From Microbacterium salitolerans (GTDB lineage: Bacteria; Actinomycetota; Actinomycetes; Actinomycetales; Microbacteriaceae), in contig NZ_JAHKSH010000001.1 of the NCBI RefSeq assembly GCF_019720895.1, forward strand, positions 372,001 through 436,000: a stretch of DNA of 64,000 nt, written 5' to 3'. Below, in pieces: positions 1-10,507 of this stretch. The translations under genes were made by a program, and so were the position numbers. Position 1 is the first letter of the stretch; each line of letters starts with the position of its first letter. Below the pieces are notes generated by a model. That model worked only from the letters and a program-made list of their open reading frames with translations. It was not told where the DNA came from and searched no databases.

Positions 1-871
1 CGATCGTGGTGAGGCCGAAGAAGTCGGCCATGTCGTGGTCGTCGACGCCGACGATGGACACGTCGTGGGGCACCACGAGCCCGAGATCGCGGGCGGCGAG
101 GATCGCGCCGAACGCCATCTCGTCGCTGGCGGCGAAGATCGCGGTCGGCCGCTGTGCGGCGGGGGATCCGAGAAGCTGCTTCGCGGCGCGGTAGCCGCCG
201 GGCATGGTGAAGTCGGCGCCGACGATCAGCGTCTCGTCGATGTCCAGGCCGGCGGCGGTCAGCGCGTTCTCGTATCCGCGGCGGCGCTTGGTGGGCAGGT
301 GGAAGTCGAGATCGCTGGCCGAGTCGCCGCCGATCAGCGCGACGCGCGTGTGCTCGAGGCCGAGCAGATGGCCGGTCGCCAGCTCGGCGGCGGCGACATC
401 GTCGACGGCGAGCGTGCGGACGCCCTCGATCGGGCCGCCGACGCCGACGAGGGGCTTGTTGAGGTCGTGGAGGCGCTGCACCTCGCTCTCGGTGAGCTCG
501 AGCGAGACGGCGATGACGGCGTCGACGCGCTGGCGCAGGAGGAACTGCTCGAAGACCGTCGTGCGCGGGGTGCCGCTTCCGGCGAGGTTGTAGAGCGTGA
601 CGTCGTAGCCCGACTGCATGAGGCGCTGCTGCGCGCCGTCGAGCACCTGCGTGAAGAACCACTTGTCGAGGAACGGCAGCACGATGCCGACGTTGCGGTT
701 GCGCCCGCTCGCGAGCGTCGAGGCCGCCTGAGAGACGACGTAGCCGAGGCTCTGCGCCGCCGCCATGACCTTCTCGCGTGTGGATGAGGACACGGATCCG
801 CGTCCGGACAGGGCGCGGGACACGGTCGCCGTCGAGACCCCAGCCGCCTCGGCCACCTCGGTGATGCTCAT
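1..871 (-). CDS. LacI family transcriptional regulator (3' end outside window)
   Basis: The 290 visible residues begin with a LacI-type helix-turn-helix (ITEVAEAAGVSTATVSRAL, about residues 3-21). They continue into a periplasmic-binding-protein-like sugar-sensing domain that is cut by the window edge, where about 50 residues of a typical 340 are missing. The start is the ATG at 869-871, which gives the canonical MSITEVA opening. The gene lies 103 bp downstream of the GH13 glucosidase on the same strand. It is therefore the natural candidate to bind the two TGNAANCGNTTNCA operators in the glucosidase-malE promoter region. That pairing is inferred from position only. Confidence 0.9.
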   Translation of the reverse strand, partial: MSITEVAEAAGVSTATVSRALSGRGSVSSSTREKVMAAAQSLGYVVSQAASTLASGRNRNVGIVLPFLDKWFFTQVLDGAQQRLMQSGYDVTLYNLAGSGTPRTTVFEQFLLRQRVDAVIAVSLELTESEVQRLHDLNKPLVGVGGPIEGVRTLAVDDVAAAELATGHLLGLEHTRVALIGGDSASDLDFHLPTKRRRGYENALTAAGLDIDETLIVGADFTMPGGYRAAKQLLGSPAAQRPTAIFAASDEMAFGAILAARDLGLVVPHDVSIVGVDDHDMADFFGLTTI

Positions 872-898
872 GAGCGCCTATCTTCCCACTGTCGTCGA

Positions 899-916
899 GG
901 GGCGCGACTGCGCCCC
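899..916. terminator. GC hairpin between the glucosidase and lacI genes
   Basis: A perfect 7-bp stem (GGGGCGC / GCGCCCC) with a 4-nt loop lies in the 103-bp gap after the glucosidase. It has no T-tract, so it may only weaken read-through into the regulator gene. Confidence 0.4.
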
Positions 917-974
917 GGCTCGCGCCCCACGTCCCGGTAGAGGGATGGGCGCGGGCCGGGGCGACGTCATGCGA

Positions 975-2609
975 TCACGCCTGCGTGAGCCATACGGTCG
1001 TATCTGTCGGGATCGCGTCGCCGTCGAGCGCGTCGCTCGCCACGAGCACCTGCGCGCCCACGGGGAGGGCGACCGGATCCGCGCCGAGGTTCGCGACGAC
1101 GGTCACGGTCCCGACGCGGAACGCCAGCGTCTGCGCGGGGAGGCCCTCGATCCACTCGAGGGTCTGAGTGGCGGTGTCGTGCGCGCGGCGGAGGCGCAGC
1201 AGGGTTCGGTACAGCTCGAGCGTCGACGACGGATCCCCGACCTGCCGGTCGCGGGCGACATTGGCCCACATGTCGGGCTGGGGCAGCCAGGAGGATCCGG
1301 TCTCGTTGAACCCGTACGCGGGGCGGTCCGCCTCCCAGGGGATCGGCACGCGGCAGCCATCACGACCGTATCGTTCGCCCTTCATTCGGAACCAGGTCGG
1401 ATCCTGGCGCGCGTCGTCGGGCAGGTCGATGACCTCGGGCAGGCCGAGCTCCTCGCCCTGGTAGATGTACGCGGATCCGGGCAGCGCGAGCATGATGGCG
1501 GTCGCGGCGCGGGCGCGACGCAGCCCCACCACGGGATCCGGCTGGCCGGGTGAGGCCGGGCCGATGCCGTGGCCCTGCGGGAAGTCGGATCCGAGCGCGA
1601 GGCGCGTGGCGTGGCGGATGACGTCGTGGTTCGACAGCACCCACGTCGATGGCGCGCCGACGCTGCCGAAGGCGCGCAGCGACTCGTGGATGACCTCGTG
1701 CAGGGCCTGCGGATCCCAGTCGCTCATCACGTACGAGAAGTTGAAGGCCTGGTGCATCTCGTCGCGGCGCACCCACTGGGCGATCTCGTCGACCGTGGGC
1801 ATCCACGCCTCGGCGCAGAGCACGCGCTCGCCGTCGTAGGTCTCGAGGAGCCGACGCCAGTCGCGGTACACCTCGTGGACGCCCTCCTGTCCCCAGTAGG
1901 GGACGGGCTCGATGCCGCCCATCGAGTCGGCGTCCTCCGGCGGCGTGTAGTCGGGCAGCTCGTCGGCCTTCACGAGGCCGTGCGCCACATCGACGCGGAA
2001 GCCGTCCACGCCGCGATCGAGCCAGAAGCGCAGGATCCGGCGGAACTCCTCGCGCACGTCCTCGCTCGACCAGTCGAAGTCGGGCTGTGTGGTGTCGAAG
2101 AGGTGCAGATACCACTGGCCGGGCGAGCCGTCGGCTTCGGTGATGCGTGTCCACGCGGGGCCGCCGAAGACGGACTCCCAGTTGTTCGGTGGCTCGGATC
2201 CGTCCTCGCCCCTGCCGTCGCGGAACATGTACCTGTTGCGCGCGCGGCTGCCGGGGGCGGCGGACAGCGCCTCCTGGAACCAGGCGTGCTGATCGGAGGA
2301 GTGGTTGGGCACGAGGTCGACGAGGACGCGCAGGCCGAGCTCGTGCGCACGGGCGAGCATCGCGTCGAAGTCGTCGAGGGTGCCGAAGAGCGGATCCACG
2401 TCGCAGTAGTCGGCGACGTCGTATCCCGCGTCCTTCTGGGGGGAGGTCATGAACGGCGACAGCCACACGACGTCGACGCCGAGGTCGGCGAGGGCGGGGA
2501 GTCGATCGGCGATGCCGATGAGGTCGCCGATGCCGTCGCCGGACGCGTCGGCGAACGAGCGCGGGTAGATCTGATAGATCGCGGCGGAGCGCCACCATTG
2601 GCTGTTCAT
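975..2609 (-). CDS. GH13 alpha-glucosidase / oligo-1,6-glucosidase
   Basis: This 544-residue cytosolic glycoside hydrolase has no signal peptide. It opens with WWRSAAIYQIYPRSF and GDGIGDLIGI, the standard GH13 alpha-glucosidase start. The three catalytic acids are visible: nucleophile Asp in GFRVDVAHG (about residue 206), acid/base Glu in LCAEAWMP (about 265) and the stabilising Asp in LSNHDVIRH (about 328). Its length is typical for trehalose/maltose/isomaltose-type glucosidases. It is divergent from malEFG and shares their operator region, so it probably hydrolyses the imported malto-oligosaccharides to glucose. Exact linkage specificity cannot be read from the sequence. The start at 2609 was chosen because it precedes the conserved N-terminus; no good ribosome binding site is visible. 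Confidence 0.92.
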   Translation of the reverse strand: MNSQWWRSAAIYQIYPRSFADASGDGIGDLIGIADRLPALADLGVDVVWLSPFMTSPQKDAGYDVADYCDVDPLFGTLDDFDAMLARAHELGLRVLVDLVPNHSSDQHAWFQEALSAAPGSRARNRYMFRDGRGEDGSEPPNNWESVFGGPAWTRITEADGSPGQWYLHLFDTTQPDFDWSSEDVREEFRRILRFWLDRGVDGFRVDVAHGLVKADELPDYTPPEDADSMGGIEPVPYWGQEGVHEVYRDWRRLLETYDGERVLCAEAWMPTVDEIAQWVRRDEMHQAFNFSYVMSDWDPQALHEVIHESLRAFGSVGAPSTWVLSNHDVIRHATRLALGSDFPQGHGIGPASPGQPDPVVGLRRARAATAIMLALPGSAYIYQGEELGLPEVIDLPDDARQDPTWFRMKGERYGRDGCRVPIPWEADRPAYGFNETGSSWLPQPDMWANVARDRQVGDPSSTLELYRTLLRLRRAHDTATQTLEWIEGLPAQTLAFRVGTVTVVANLGADPVALPVGAQVLVASDALDGDAIPTDTTVWLTQA

Positions 2610-2632
2610 AGCGAGCAACTGTAGGCGATATG

Positions 2633-2646
2633 TGGAAGCGCTTGCA
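2633..2646. promoter_or_regulatory. LacI-family operator O1 (glucosidase side)
   Basis: TGGAAGCGCTTGCA fits TGNAANCGNTTNCA, the CG-centred consensus of LacI/CcpA-type regulators, and has the perfect core AAGCGCTT. It lies 24-37 bp upstream of the glucosidase start, where bound repressor would block transcription. Confidence 0.75.
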
Positions 2647-2729
2647 ATCCTTCGACGGTGTATCGGCTGGATCTTTCCGAGGCAGATGCCCGATCGTGAC
2701 TTGGCAGATGCTGATCCGGGAGGTATACA

Positions 2730-2743
2730 TGTAATCGCTTGCA
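2730..2743. promoter_or_regulatory. LacI-family operator O2 (malE side)
   Basis: TGTAATCGCTTGCA is a second match to TGNAANCGNTTNCA. It lies 41-54 bp upstream of the malE start and 97 bp from O1 (start to start). Paired sites on each side of a divergent promoter suggest coordinate repression of the glucosidase and the importer by one LacI protein. Confidence 0.75.
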
Positions 2744-2783
2744 CTCCGGCAGAGTCGCCGGGCACAACAGAAGGGCAGCACCG

Positions 2784-4022
2784 ATGAAGGTGAAGAACAC
2801 CGGCCGCGCAGCAGCGGCCATCGCGCTTGTGACGACCCTCGGCCTCGCCGGGTGCGCGAGCGGCGACGAACCGGCCGGCGAGACCGGCGACCAGAACGGC
2901 GAGGCATCGACCACGCTGACCGTCTGGGTGGACGCAGAGCGCGTCGACGCCCTGCAGGGGGCGGCCGACGCCTACGCCGAGAAGACCGGCGTCGAGGTCG
3001 ACCTCGTCGGCAAGGACACGGCCGACATCAAGGACGACTTCATCCAGCAGGTCCCGACGGGTGAGGGCCCTGACATCGCGATGGGTGCGCACGACTGGCT
3101 CGGAGAGCTGTCCACGAACGGCGTCGTGGCGCCGCTCGAGATGGGCGACTCCGCGGGCGACTACCTCGATGTGGCGATCGATGCGGCCACGTACGACGGC
3201 AACGTCTACATGCTCCCCTACGCCGTCGAGAACATCGCCGTCCTCCGCAACACCGACCTCGTCTCCGAGCAGCCGGCCGATTTCGACGACATGATCGCGA
3301 AGGGCCAGGCCGCGGGCCTCGACCAGCCGTTCGTCGTCGAGCAGGGCGCCGAGGGCAACCCGTACCACCTGTACCCGTTCCAGACCGCGTTCGGCGCCCC
3401 CGTCTTCGGCTCGACGGACGCGGGCTACGACGCCGCAGACCTGCAGCTCGGCGGCGAGGGCGGCGACGCATTCGCCACCTGGCTCGGCGAACAGGGGAAG
3501 AACGGCACCGGCGTCCTCAACACGGACATCGACGGCGACATCGCGAAGCAGCGCTTCCTCGAGGGAGAGGCCGCCTTCTGGCTCACGGGCCCGTGGAACG
3601 TCTCGGCCGCGACCGACGCCGGCCTCGACGTCGCCATCGACTCCGTGCCGAGCCCGACGGGCGAGACCGCCTCGCCGTTCGCCGGTGTGAAGGGCTTCTT
3701 CCTCTCGAGCGAGTCCGAGAACAAGGTCGCCGCGAGCGACTTCCTCGTCAACTATCTCGGCACCGAAGAAGCGCAGCTCGAGCTGTTCGAGGCCGGCAAC
3801 GTCCTCCCGGCGCTGGCGTCGGCGGCCGAGACCGCGTCGAGCGACGAGATCATCGCCGGCTTCGCCGAGGTGGGCGCCGAGTCGGTGCCCATGCCCGCGA
3901 TCCCCGAGATGGGATCCGTGTGGCAGTTCTGGGGCATCGCGGAGGCCGAGGTGATCAATGGCGCCGACCCGGTCGAGCGCTGGAGCAAGCTCGTCACCGA
4001 CGTCGAAGGCGCAATCGGCTGA
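2784..4022 (+). CDS. malE: ABC transporter maltodextrin-binding lipoprotein
   Basis: The 412-residue extracellular solute-binding protein (family 1) captures sugar for the permease encoded next. A lipoprotein signal peptide ends at LAGC, with the lipidated Cys at about residue 24, followed by an acidic linker and the TLTVWVDAERVDAL start of the binding domain. The FWLTGPWN and PAIPEMGSVW segments are typical of maltose-binding proteins. The start at 2784 is preceded by an AGAAGG-like ribosome binding site. It is first in malE-malF-malG. Substrate is inferred from the adjacent GH13 enzyme and the MalF-like permease. Confidence 0.88.
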   Translation: MKVKNTGRAAAAIALVTTLGLAGCASGDEPAGETGDQNGEASTTLTVWVDAERVDALQGAADAYAEKTGVEVDLVGKDTADIKDDFIQQVPTGEGPDIAMGAHDWLGELSTNGVVAPLEMGDSAGDYLDVAIDAATYDGNVYMLPYAVENIAVLRNTDLVSEQPADFDDMIAKGQAAGLDQPFVVEQGAEGNPYHLYPFQTAFGAPVFGSTDAGYDAADLQLGGEGGDAFATWLGEQGKNGTGVLNTDIDGDIAKQRFLEGEAAFWLTGPWNVSAATDAGLDVAIDSVPSPTGETASPFAGVKGFFLSSESENKVAASDFLVNYLGTEEAQLELFEAGNVLPALASAAETASSDEIIAGFAEVGAESVPMPAIPEMGSVWQFWGIAEAEVINGADPVERWSKLVTDVEGAIG

Positions 4023-4028
4023 CTCGCT

Positions 4029-4061
4029 GCGGGCGGCCCTCCCGTGAGGGAGGCCGCCCGC
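4029..4061 (+). promoter_or_regulatory. Intercistronic stem-loop between malE and malF
   Basis: Arms of 15 and 14 nt (GCGGGCGGCCCTCCC and its complement, one bulged C) enclose a GTGA tetraloop 6 bp after the malE stop. Such hairpins after binding-protein genes commonly protect the upstream mRNA and lower expression of the membrane components. A GGAGGA ribosome binding site for malF follows at 4073. Confidence 0.65.
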
Positions 4062-4081
4062 ACCCGTTCCCCGGAGGATCC

Positions 4082-5703
<1,622 letters not shown>

Positions 5704-5707
<4 letters not shown>

Positions 5708-6585
5708 CCACCGCCATCGCCCCACGCCGCCGCACGCTCGGCCGGTGGTTCGCCGACACCGGGTGGCGCCACGTCACGGGCATCGTCGTGCTCGCCGTCA
5801 CGATGCTGCCGATCGTGTTCGTCATCTCGAGCTCGCTCAACCCGCAGGGCACGCTCACGGGATCCAACGCGCTGTTCTCCGAGATCGGGTTCGACGCCTA
5901 CGCGCGGATCCTCCAGGATCCGCAGGTGCCGTTCGCGGCCTGGTTCACGAACACGCTGGTCATCTCGGGGATCACCGCGATCCTCACGGTGTTCCTCGGA
6001 GCGCTCGCCGCGTACGCGTTCTCGCGCATGCGGTTCGTCGGGCGTCGCGTCGGGCTCATCTCGATCGTCGTGGTCCAGATGTTCCCGCAGCTGCTGGCCG
6101 TCGTCGCGATCTTCCTGCTGCTCAGCGCGATCGGCGACTGGTTCCCCGCCATCGGGCTCAACACCCGCATCGGCCTCATCATGGTCTACCTCGGCGGCGC
6201 GCTCGGCGTGAACACCTACCTCATGTACGGGTTCTTCAACACGATCCCCACGTCGATCGACGAGGCCGCGCGGATCGACGGCGCGAGCCACGTGCGCGTG
6301 TTCTTCACGATCGTGCTGCCGCTCGTCACGCCGATCCTCGCGGTCGTCGCGCTGCTGAGCTTCATCGCGTCCGTGAACGAGTTCGTCGTCGCGTCGGTGA
6401 TCCTGATCGACACCGACATCCAGACCCTCGCGGTCGGCCTGACGAAGCTCGTGTCGAACCCCCGCTACGCGGACTGGAGCGCCTTCTCTGCCGGTGCCGT
6501 CATGGCGGCCCTCCCCGTCGTGGCGCTGTTCCTGTTCCTGCAGAAGTACATCGTCGGAGGCCTCACCGCCGGCGCGGTGAAGTAG
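5704..6585 (+). CDS. malG: Maltodextrin ABC transporter permease MalG
   Basis: The 293-residue partner permease has six predicted transmembrane helices and an EAA loop (DEAARIDGASHVRVF). The C-terminal segment AALPVVALFLFLQKYIVGGL is the family signature ending. Its start overlaps the malF stop (ATGA at 5704-5707), so the two are translationally coupled. It pairs with MalF to form the membrane channel of the importer. Confidence 0.92.
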
Positions 6586-6591
6586 GCGTCG

Positions 6592-6649
6592 TCGTCCTCT
6601 CCGGCACATCTCCTGCGGGTCGCCGCGGGAGATGTGCCGGAAAGGACGA
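6592..6649. repeat. 58-bp near-perfect inverted repeat after malG
   Basis: Two 26-nt arms (inner part CCGGCACATCTCCTGCG against CGCGGGAGATGTGCCGG) enclose a 6-nt loop, with only about two mismatches. It starts 6 bp after malG and ends 41 bp before the next gene. It can terminate the mal operon, but the stem is much longer than a normal terminator and lacks a T-tract. It resembles in style the fixed-length palindromes found later in the window, though it is seen only once here. Confidence 0.7.
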
Positions 6650-6689
6650 GATGCGGGCAGGATGGGAGCATCCGAGAAGGGGGTTCTCC

Positions 6690-7850
6690 ATGATCTTCGG
6701 CCATCGCCGCTCCACTCCGCCCATCGCTCCGCCGACGCCCGCCCCGACGCGCGTCTCGCTCTGGCGCGACGGGCTCGGCGTCCTCGCCACCCGCGCGCTG
6801 CAGATCATCGCGGTCGTCATCCTCGCCGCCGGCCTGATCTGGGGCATGCAGGCCATCACGGTGGTCGTGATCCCCGTGATCCTCGCCCTCATCTTCGCGG
6901 CCGCGTTCGAGCCCGTCATGCGCTGGCTGCGCGCGCGCATGCCGTCGGTGCTCGCGACGGTCATCGTGCTGCTCGGCATCGTCGTCGTCATCGGCGGCGT
7001 CGTCTGGGCCATGGTGCGCGCCGTCATCGACCAGTGGGGTGATCTCTACTCGAGTGCGGAAGAGGGCGTCCGTCAGGTCATCTCCTGGGTCAACACGCTC
7101 CCGAACGCGCCCTCGCAGGATCAGCTCGACGAGTGGTGGACCTCGATCCAGGACTTCCTCACGAGCGCGCAGCTCGGATCGAGCATCGGATCCGGCGCGG
7201 TCGCCGGCGTCGGCGCGGTCGTCAGCTTCATCACGGGGCTCGTGCTCATGGCCGTGATCCTGTTCTTCTTCCTCAAGGACGGACCCCAGATCTGGGCGTT
7301 CCTGCTGCGCCCGTTCCAGGGCGACTGGGAGGACCGCATGGAGCGCGTGGGCGACAAGGCGATCCACACGCTCGGCGCCTACGTGCGCGGCACGGCGGGT
7401 GTCGCGGCGGTCGACGCGATCGGCATCGGCCTCGGCCTGTTCATCCTGCAGATCCCGCTCGCGCTGCCCCTGACGCTGCTCGTGTTCCTGCTCGCCTTCA
7501 TCCCCATCGTCGGCGCCACGCTCGCCGGAGCGCTCGCGGTCCTCATCGGCCTCGTCGACGGCGGATTCATCGACAACGGGCTTGTGACGGCGATCATCAT
7601 CCTCGCGATCGTCATCGGCGTGAACCAGCTCGAGGGCAACTTCCTGCAGCCCGTGCTCATGGGTCGAGCGCTCAAGCTGCACAGCCTCGTCATCCTGATC
7701 GCGCTGACCATCGGAACCGTGCTGTCCGGCGTCCTCGGTGCCGTGCTTGCCGTGCCGCTGGCGGCGGTCGCCTGGGGCATCATCCAGGTGTGGGACGGCC
7801 CCGACACGCCGGCCCGCTGGGCCCGCCCGAAGAAGCGCGAAGCGGTCTGA
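6690..7850 (+). CDS. AI-2E family transporter (YdiK/PerM type)
   Basis: The 386-residue polytopic membrane protein has the AI-2E transporter family layout. Two pairs of hydrophobic helices flank a long, mostly extracytoplasmic region (WGDLYSSAEEGVRQVISW), and the conserved late segments FIPIVGATLAG and GVNQLEGNFLQPVLMGRAL are present. Members export small molecules or act as antiporters; the name does not prove autoinducer transport. The start at 6690 has an AGAAGGGG ribosome binding site; an in-frame ATG at 6651 is less likely because it falls against the preceding inverted repeat. Confidence 0.85.
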   Translation: MIFGHRRSTPPIAPPTPAPTRVSLWRDGLGVLATRALQIIAVVILAAGLIWGMQAITVVVIPVILALIFAAAFEPVMRWLRARMPSVLATVIVLLGIVVVIGGVVWAMVRAVIDQWGDLYSSAEEGVRQVISWVNTLPNAPSQDQLDEWWTSIQDFLTSAQLGSSIGSGAVAGVGAVVSFITGLVLMAVILFFFLKDGPQIWAFLLRPFQGDWEDRMERVGDKAIHTLGAYVRGTAGVAAVDAIGIGLGLFILQIPLALPLTLLVFLLAFIPIVGATLAGALAVLIGLVDGGFIDNGLVTAIIILAIVIGVNQLEGNFLQPVLMGRALKLHSLVILIALTIGTVLSGVLGAVLAVPLAAVAWGIIQVWDGPDTPARWARPKKREAV

Positions 7851-7857
7851 CACGCGA

Positions 7858-7880
7858 CGCCCCCGCCCCGCGCGGGGGCG
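7858..7880 (+). terminator. Terminator hairpin after the AI-2E gene
   Basis: A perfect 9-bp stem CGCCCCCGC / GCGGGGGCG with a 5-nt loop is followed by TTTCG, 8 bp after the stop codon. Confidence 0.7.
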
Positions 7881-7886
7881 TTTCGC

Positions 7887-8182
7887 GTGACGCGGGCGAC
7901 CCTTCGCGAGCGCGGGAAGGATCATCGGCGTCACGGGAGCGGTGCACGGCGCGTTCGTGTGACGCCCGCGACCGTTCCAGCGCTGGCGAAGGGTCGTGCG
8001 CGTCACTGGAGTGGCCGGAGTGGCTGTGGGATCCGTCGTCTGCGCGGGGTGCATGTGTTCGTGTGACGCGCGCGGCGCTTCCCGCGTGACCGAGGAGTCA
8101 TCGGCGTCACGGGAGTGGAGCGCGGCGCGTTCGTGTGACGCCCGCGACCCTTCGCCGCCGCGGGAAGGGTCACCCGCGTCAC
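7887..8182. repeat. Palindromic repeat family A, four 48-bp units
   Basis: The units are 7887-7934, 7959-8006, 8063-8110 and 8135-8182, each exactly 48 bp. Each begins GTGACGC and ends GCGTCAC, with the inner palindromic pair ACCCTTC / GAAGGGT separated by a variable centre of about 10 bp. The two 24-bp spacers are similar to each other (both GGGAG...CGGCGCGTTC). The array fills the gap between two convergent genes. Three more units of the same length lie at 10508-10717, so both sides of phoX carry this repeat. Confidence 0.9.
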
Positions 8183-8200
8183 GCGAAGGACGCACGACGG

Positions 8201-8230
8201 CGCCCCCGCACGCCGAAGCGGGCGGGGGCG
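8201..8230 (-). terminator. Hairpin downstream of phoX
   Basis: A 9-bp stem CGCCCCCGC / GCGGGGGCG (8201-8209 with 8222-8230) lies 15 bp beyond the phoX stop. It has the same stem sequence as the terminator of the convergent AI-2E gene. Confidence 0.6.
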
Positions 8231-8244
8231 TCGGGCATCGCGGA

Positions 8245-10353
8245 TCAGCGCGTGCGGGTCACCTGGATGACGCTGGGGCGCGGGCCGCCCCACATGCCGT
8301 CCGCGAAGGACCCCTCCGGCACGTAGTCGGGGAAGAGGGAGTTCTGGGCGCCCCAGGATCCGTCCTCGCCCGGATGCTGGACGGCGACGAAGATGCTCTC
8401 ATCGCGGTCGTGGATGACGGGCCCGCAGGTCTCGCCGTCGCGCGGCACGGCGAGGAACTGCTGCACGTGCCCGCGCTCCTCGCCCTCGAGCGGGACGAGG
8501 AAGAGCCCGTCGTTGTAGCCGATCGAGCTGGGCTGCCCGTCGGTCGAGATCCACAGGTTGCCTGCCGAGTCGAACGCGAGGTTGTCGGGGCAGGAGATGG
8601 GCGACACCTTGTCGGCGGGGAAGCCCGCGAAGTAGGTGTTCGGATTCGTCGCGGGGTCGCCCGCGAGGATCACGATGCTCCAGCCGAACGTCGTCGAGGT
8701 GAGGTCGTCGCCGGCCTCCGTGATCTCGATGACGTGGCCGTCGCGGTTCGTGTTGCGGGGGTTGACCTCGGTCGCGCCCTCGTTGCCGCCGACACCGCGG
8801 GCCGAGTTGTTCGTGCACGCGACGTAGACGCGACCGGTGCGCGGGCTGGGCTCGACATCCTCGCAGCGGTCCATCTTCGTCGCGCCGACCGCGTCGGCGG
8901 CGAGGCGCGTGTAGATGAGCACCTCGTCGGTCGTGAAGCCGTCGACGACGCTCTGGCCGTCGATCATGAGCGGCAGCCACTCGCCGGTGCCGTCGAACTC
9001 TCCGTCGCTCGGGAGGGCGCCGGATCCGGTGATCTCGGAGACGGGAGAGTCTCCCGTGAACTTCGCGACGTAGAGGGATCCCTCGCTGAGCAGCGTCTTG
9101 TTCTCGGCGCGCGCCTTCTTGCCCTTGCCGGGGCGCATCGTGTTCGTCGACACGAACTTGTAGAGGTAGTCGAAGCGCTCGTCGTCGCCCATGTAGGCGC
9201 CGACATGGCCCGTGACGCCGACGGTGATGTTGGCGCCCTCGTGCTTCATGCGGCCGAGCGCCGTGTGCTTGACGGGCGCCGCGTTCGGGTCGTCGGGGTC
9301 GATCTCGACGATCCAGCCGAAGCGGTTCGGCTCGTTCTCGAAGCCGGCCTGGCGTGCGTCGAAGCGCGCATCGACGGCCTCCCAGCCGTACGACGACGGG
9401 TTCTCGTTGAGCCCGTAGCGGGCGCTGCCGGGCGTGGATCCGTCGGCGCGGAAGTAGCCGTTGAAGTTCTCCTCGCCCGACACGATCGTGCCCCAGGGGG
9501 TCGTGCCGCCGGCGCAGTTGCCGAACGTGCCGCGGACGGTGAGCCCCTCGGGGTGCTCGACGGTCTTGAGGAGGTCGGATCCGGCCGCGGGGCCGTCGAA
9601 CACCATCTCGGTGTCGGCGGTGATGCGGCGGTTCTTCGGGGCGCCGACGATGCGGTTCCACGGCTGACCGCGGTGTCGGCGCTCGAGCTCGACGATCGAG
9701 AAGCCGTGGGCGGCCTTCGAGATGCGCAGCTGCTCGAGGCGCTCGTCCTCGCTCGCGGCCGGCGGGAACATGATGCCGGGGTTGACGTACTCGTTGTTCG
9801 CCGCGAGCACGGCGCGCTTGCCGTTCGGCTCGGCGATGATGTCGAGGTAGTCGTTGTTGTACCCGAACTGGCGGGCCTGCTTCTCGGCCGTCTGCGCGTG
9901 CGGGTCGAAGGCGTCGGCCTCGTCGAAGAGCGGGTCGCCCCAGCGGATGATCGGCGTCCACTCGAAGCCCTCGGGCACCGTGACGGCGTCGACGTCGGCG
10001 GGCACCGGCGCGATGGGCGTGAATCCGAACGCCGTGCCGTGGCCACGTCCCGTGGCCTGCGCGGTCGTGGCGGCGACAGCCGGGGATCCGCCTGCGACGT
10101 TCGCGCCGATGACGACGGCCGCGGCGGCCGCGGCTCCGCCGGCGAGGACGGCGCGGCGGCTGAGCGCGGCGCCCGCGATGTCGCGGAAGTAGCCGTTGTC
10201 GCTCGTGTTCGGCGCGGGATGGAAGCATGCGTTGTCGCACTTGTACATGCAGGTCACGGGGCTGCGCTTGCCGTGCGTGCGGCCCGTCATGAGGAGATTG
10301 AGGAGCGGGCGGCGCCGCTGCGCATCAGTGGGGGAGGGGATGGTGTCGGTCAT
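8245..10353 (-). CDS. phoX: PhoX-family (DUF839) secreted alkaline phosphatase
   Basis: The 702-residue protein belongs to the PhoX/DUF839 family of calcium-iron phosphatases that release phosphate outside the cell. A twin-arginine motif (LSRRAVLAGG, Arg at about 66-67) is followed by an alanine-rich hydrophobic stretch, indicating Tat export of a folded metalloprotein. A Cys cluster (CMYKCDNAC, about 35-43) precedes the Tat motif. Family segments include GTFGNCAGGTTPWGT and YGWEAVDARFD. The ATG at 10353 was chosen; an in-frame GTG lies at 10362. A two-unit PHO box lies 47 bp upstream, which supports a phosphate-starvation role. Confidence 0.88.
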   Translation of the reverse strand: MTDTIPSPTDAQRRRPLLNLLMTGRTHGKRSPVTCMYKCDNACFHPAPNTSDNGYFRDIAGAALSRRAVLAGGAAAAAAVVIGANVAGGSPAVAATTAQATGRGHGTAFGFTPIAPVPADVDAVTVPEGFEWTPIIRWGDPLFDEADAFDPHAQTAEKQARQFGYNNDYLDIIAEPNGKRAVLAANNEYVNPGIMFPPAASEDERLEQLRISKAAHGFSIVELERRHRGQPWNRIVGAPKNRRITADTEMVFDGPAAGSDLLKTVEHPEGLTVRGTFGNCAGGTTPWGTIVSGEENFNGYFRADGSTPGSARYGLNENPSSYGWEAVDARFDARQAGFENEPNRFGWIVEIDPDDPNAAPVKHTALGRMKHEGANITVGVTGHVGAYMGDDERFDYLYKFVSTNTMRPGKGKKARAENKTLLSEGSLYVAKFTGDSPVSEITGSGALPSDGEFDGTGEWLPLMIDGQSVVDGFTTDEVLIYTRLAADAVGATKMDRCEDVEPSPRTGRVYVACTNNSARGVGGNEGATEVNPRNTNRDGHVIEITEAGDDLTSTTFGWSIVILAGDPATNPNTYFAGFPADKVSPISCPDNLAFDSAGNLWISTDGQPSSIGYNDGLFLVPLEGEERGHVQQFLAVPRDGETCGPVIHDRDESIFVAVQHPGEDGSWGAQNSLFPDYVPEGSFADGMWGGPRPSVIQVTRTR

Positions 10354-10399
10354 GACGACCACCGTCGCGCTCTCAGGTGACGCAAACGGCTCCCTTCGC

Positions 10400-10416
10400 G
10401 TGAACGAGCGGTGAAC
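10400..10416 (-). promoter_or_regulatory. PHO box (PhoP operator) upstream of phoX
   Basis: Read on the minus strand, GTTCACCGCTC is followed directly by GTTCACGCG: two GTTCAC units at exactly 11-bp period. This is the arrangement of PhoP-binding direct-repeat units in actinobacteria. It ends 47 bp before the phoX start. Confidence 0.75.
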
Positions 10417-10507
10417 CGGAGAGGATCGCTCGGTGACGTAGGCATGCCTTACTGGTGAAGCGACGCGGGTACCCGGGGAGGGGACGGATCCGTGGAGCGC
10501 GCTTGAG

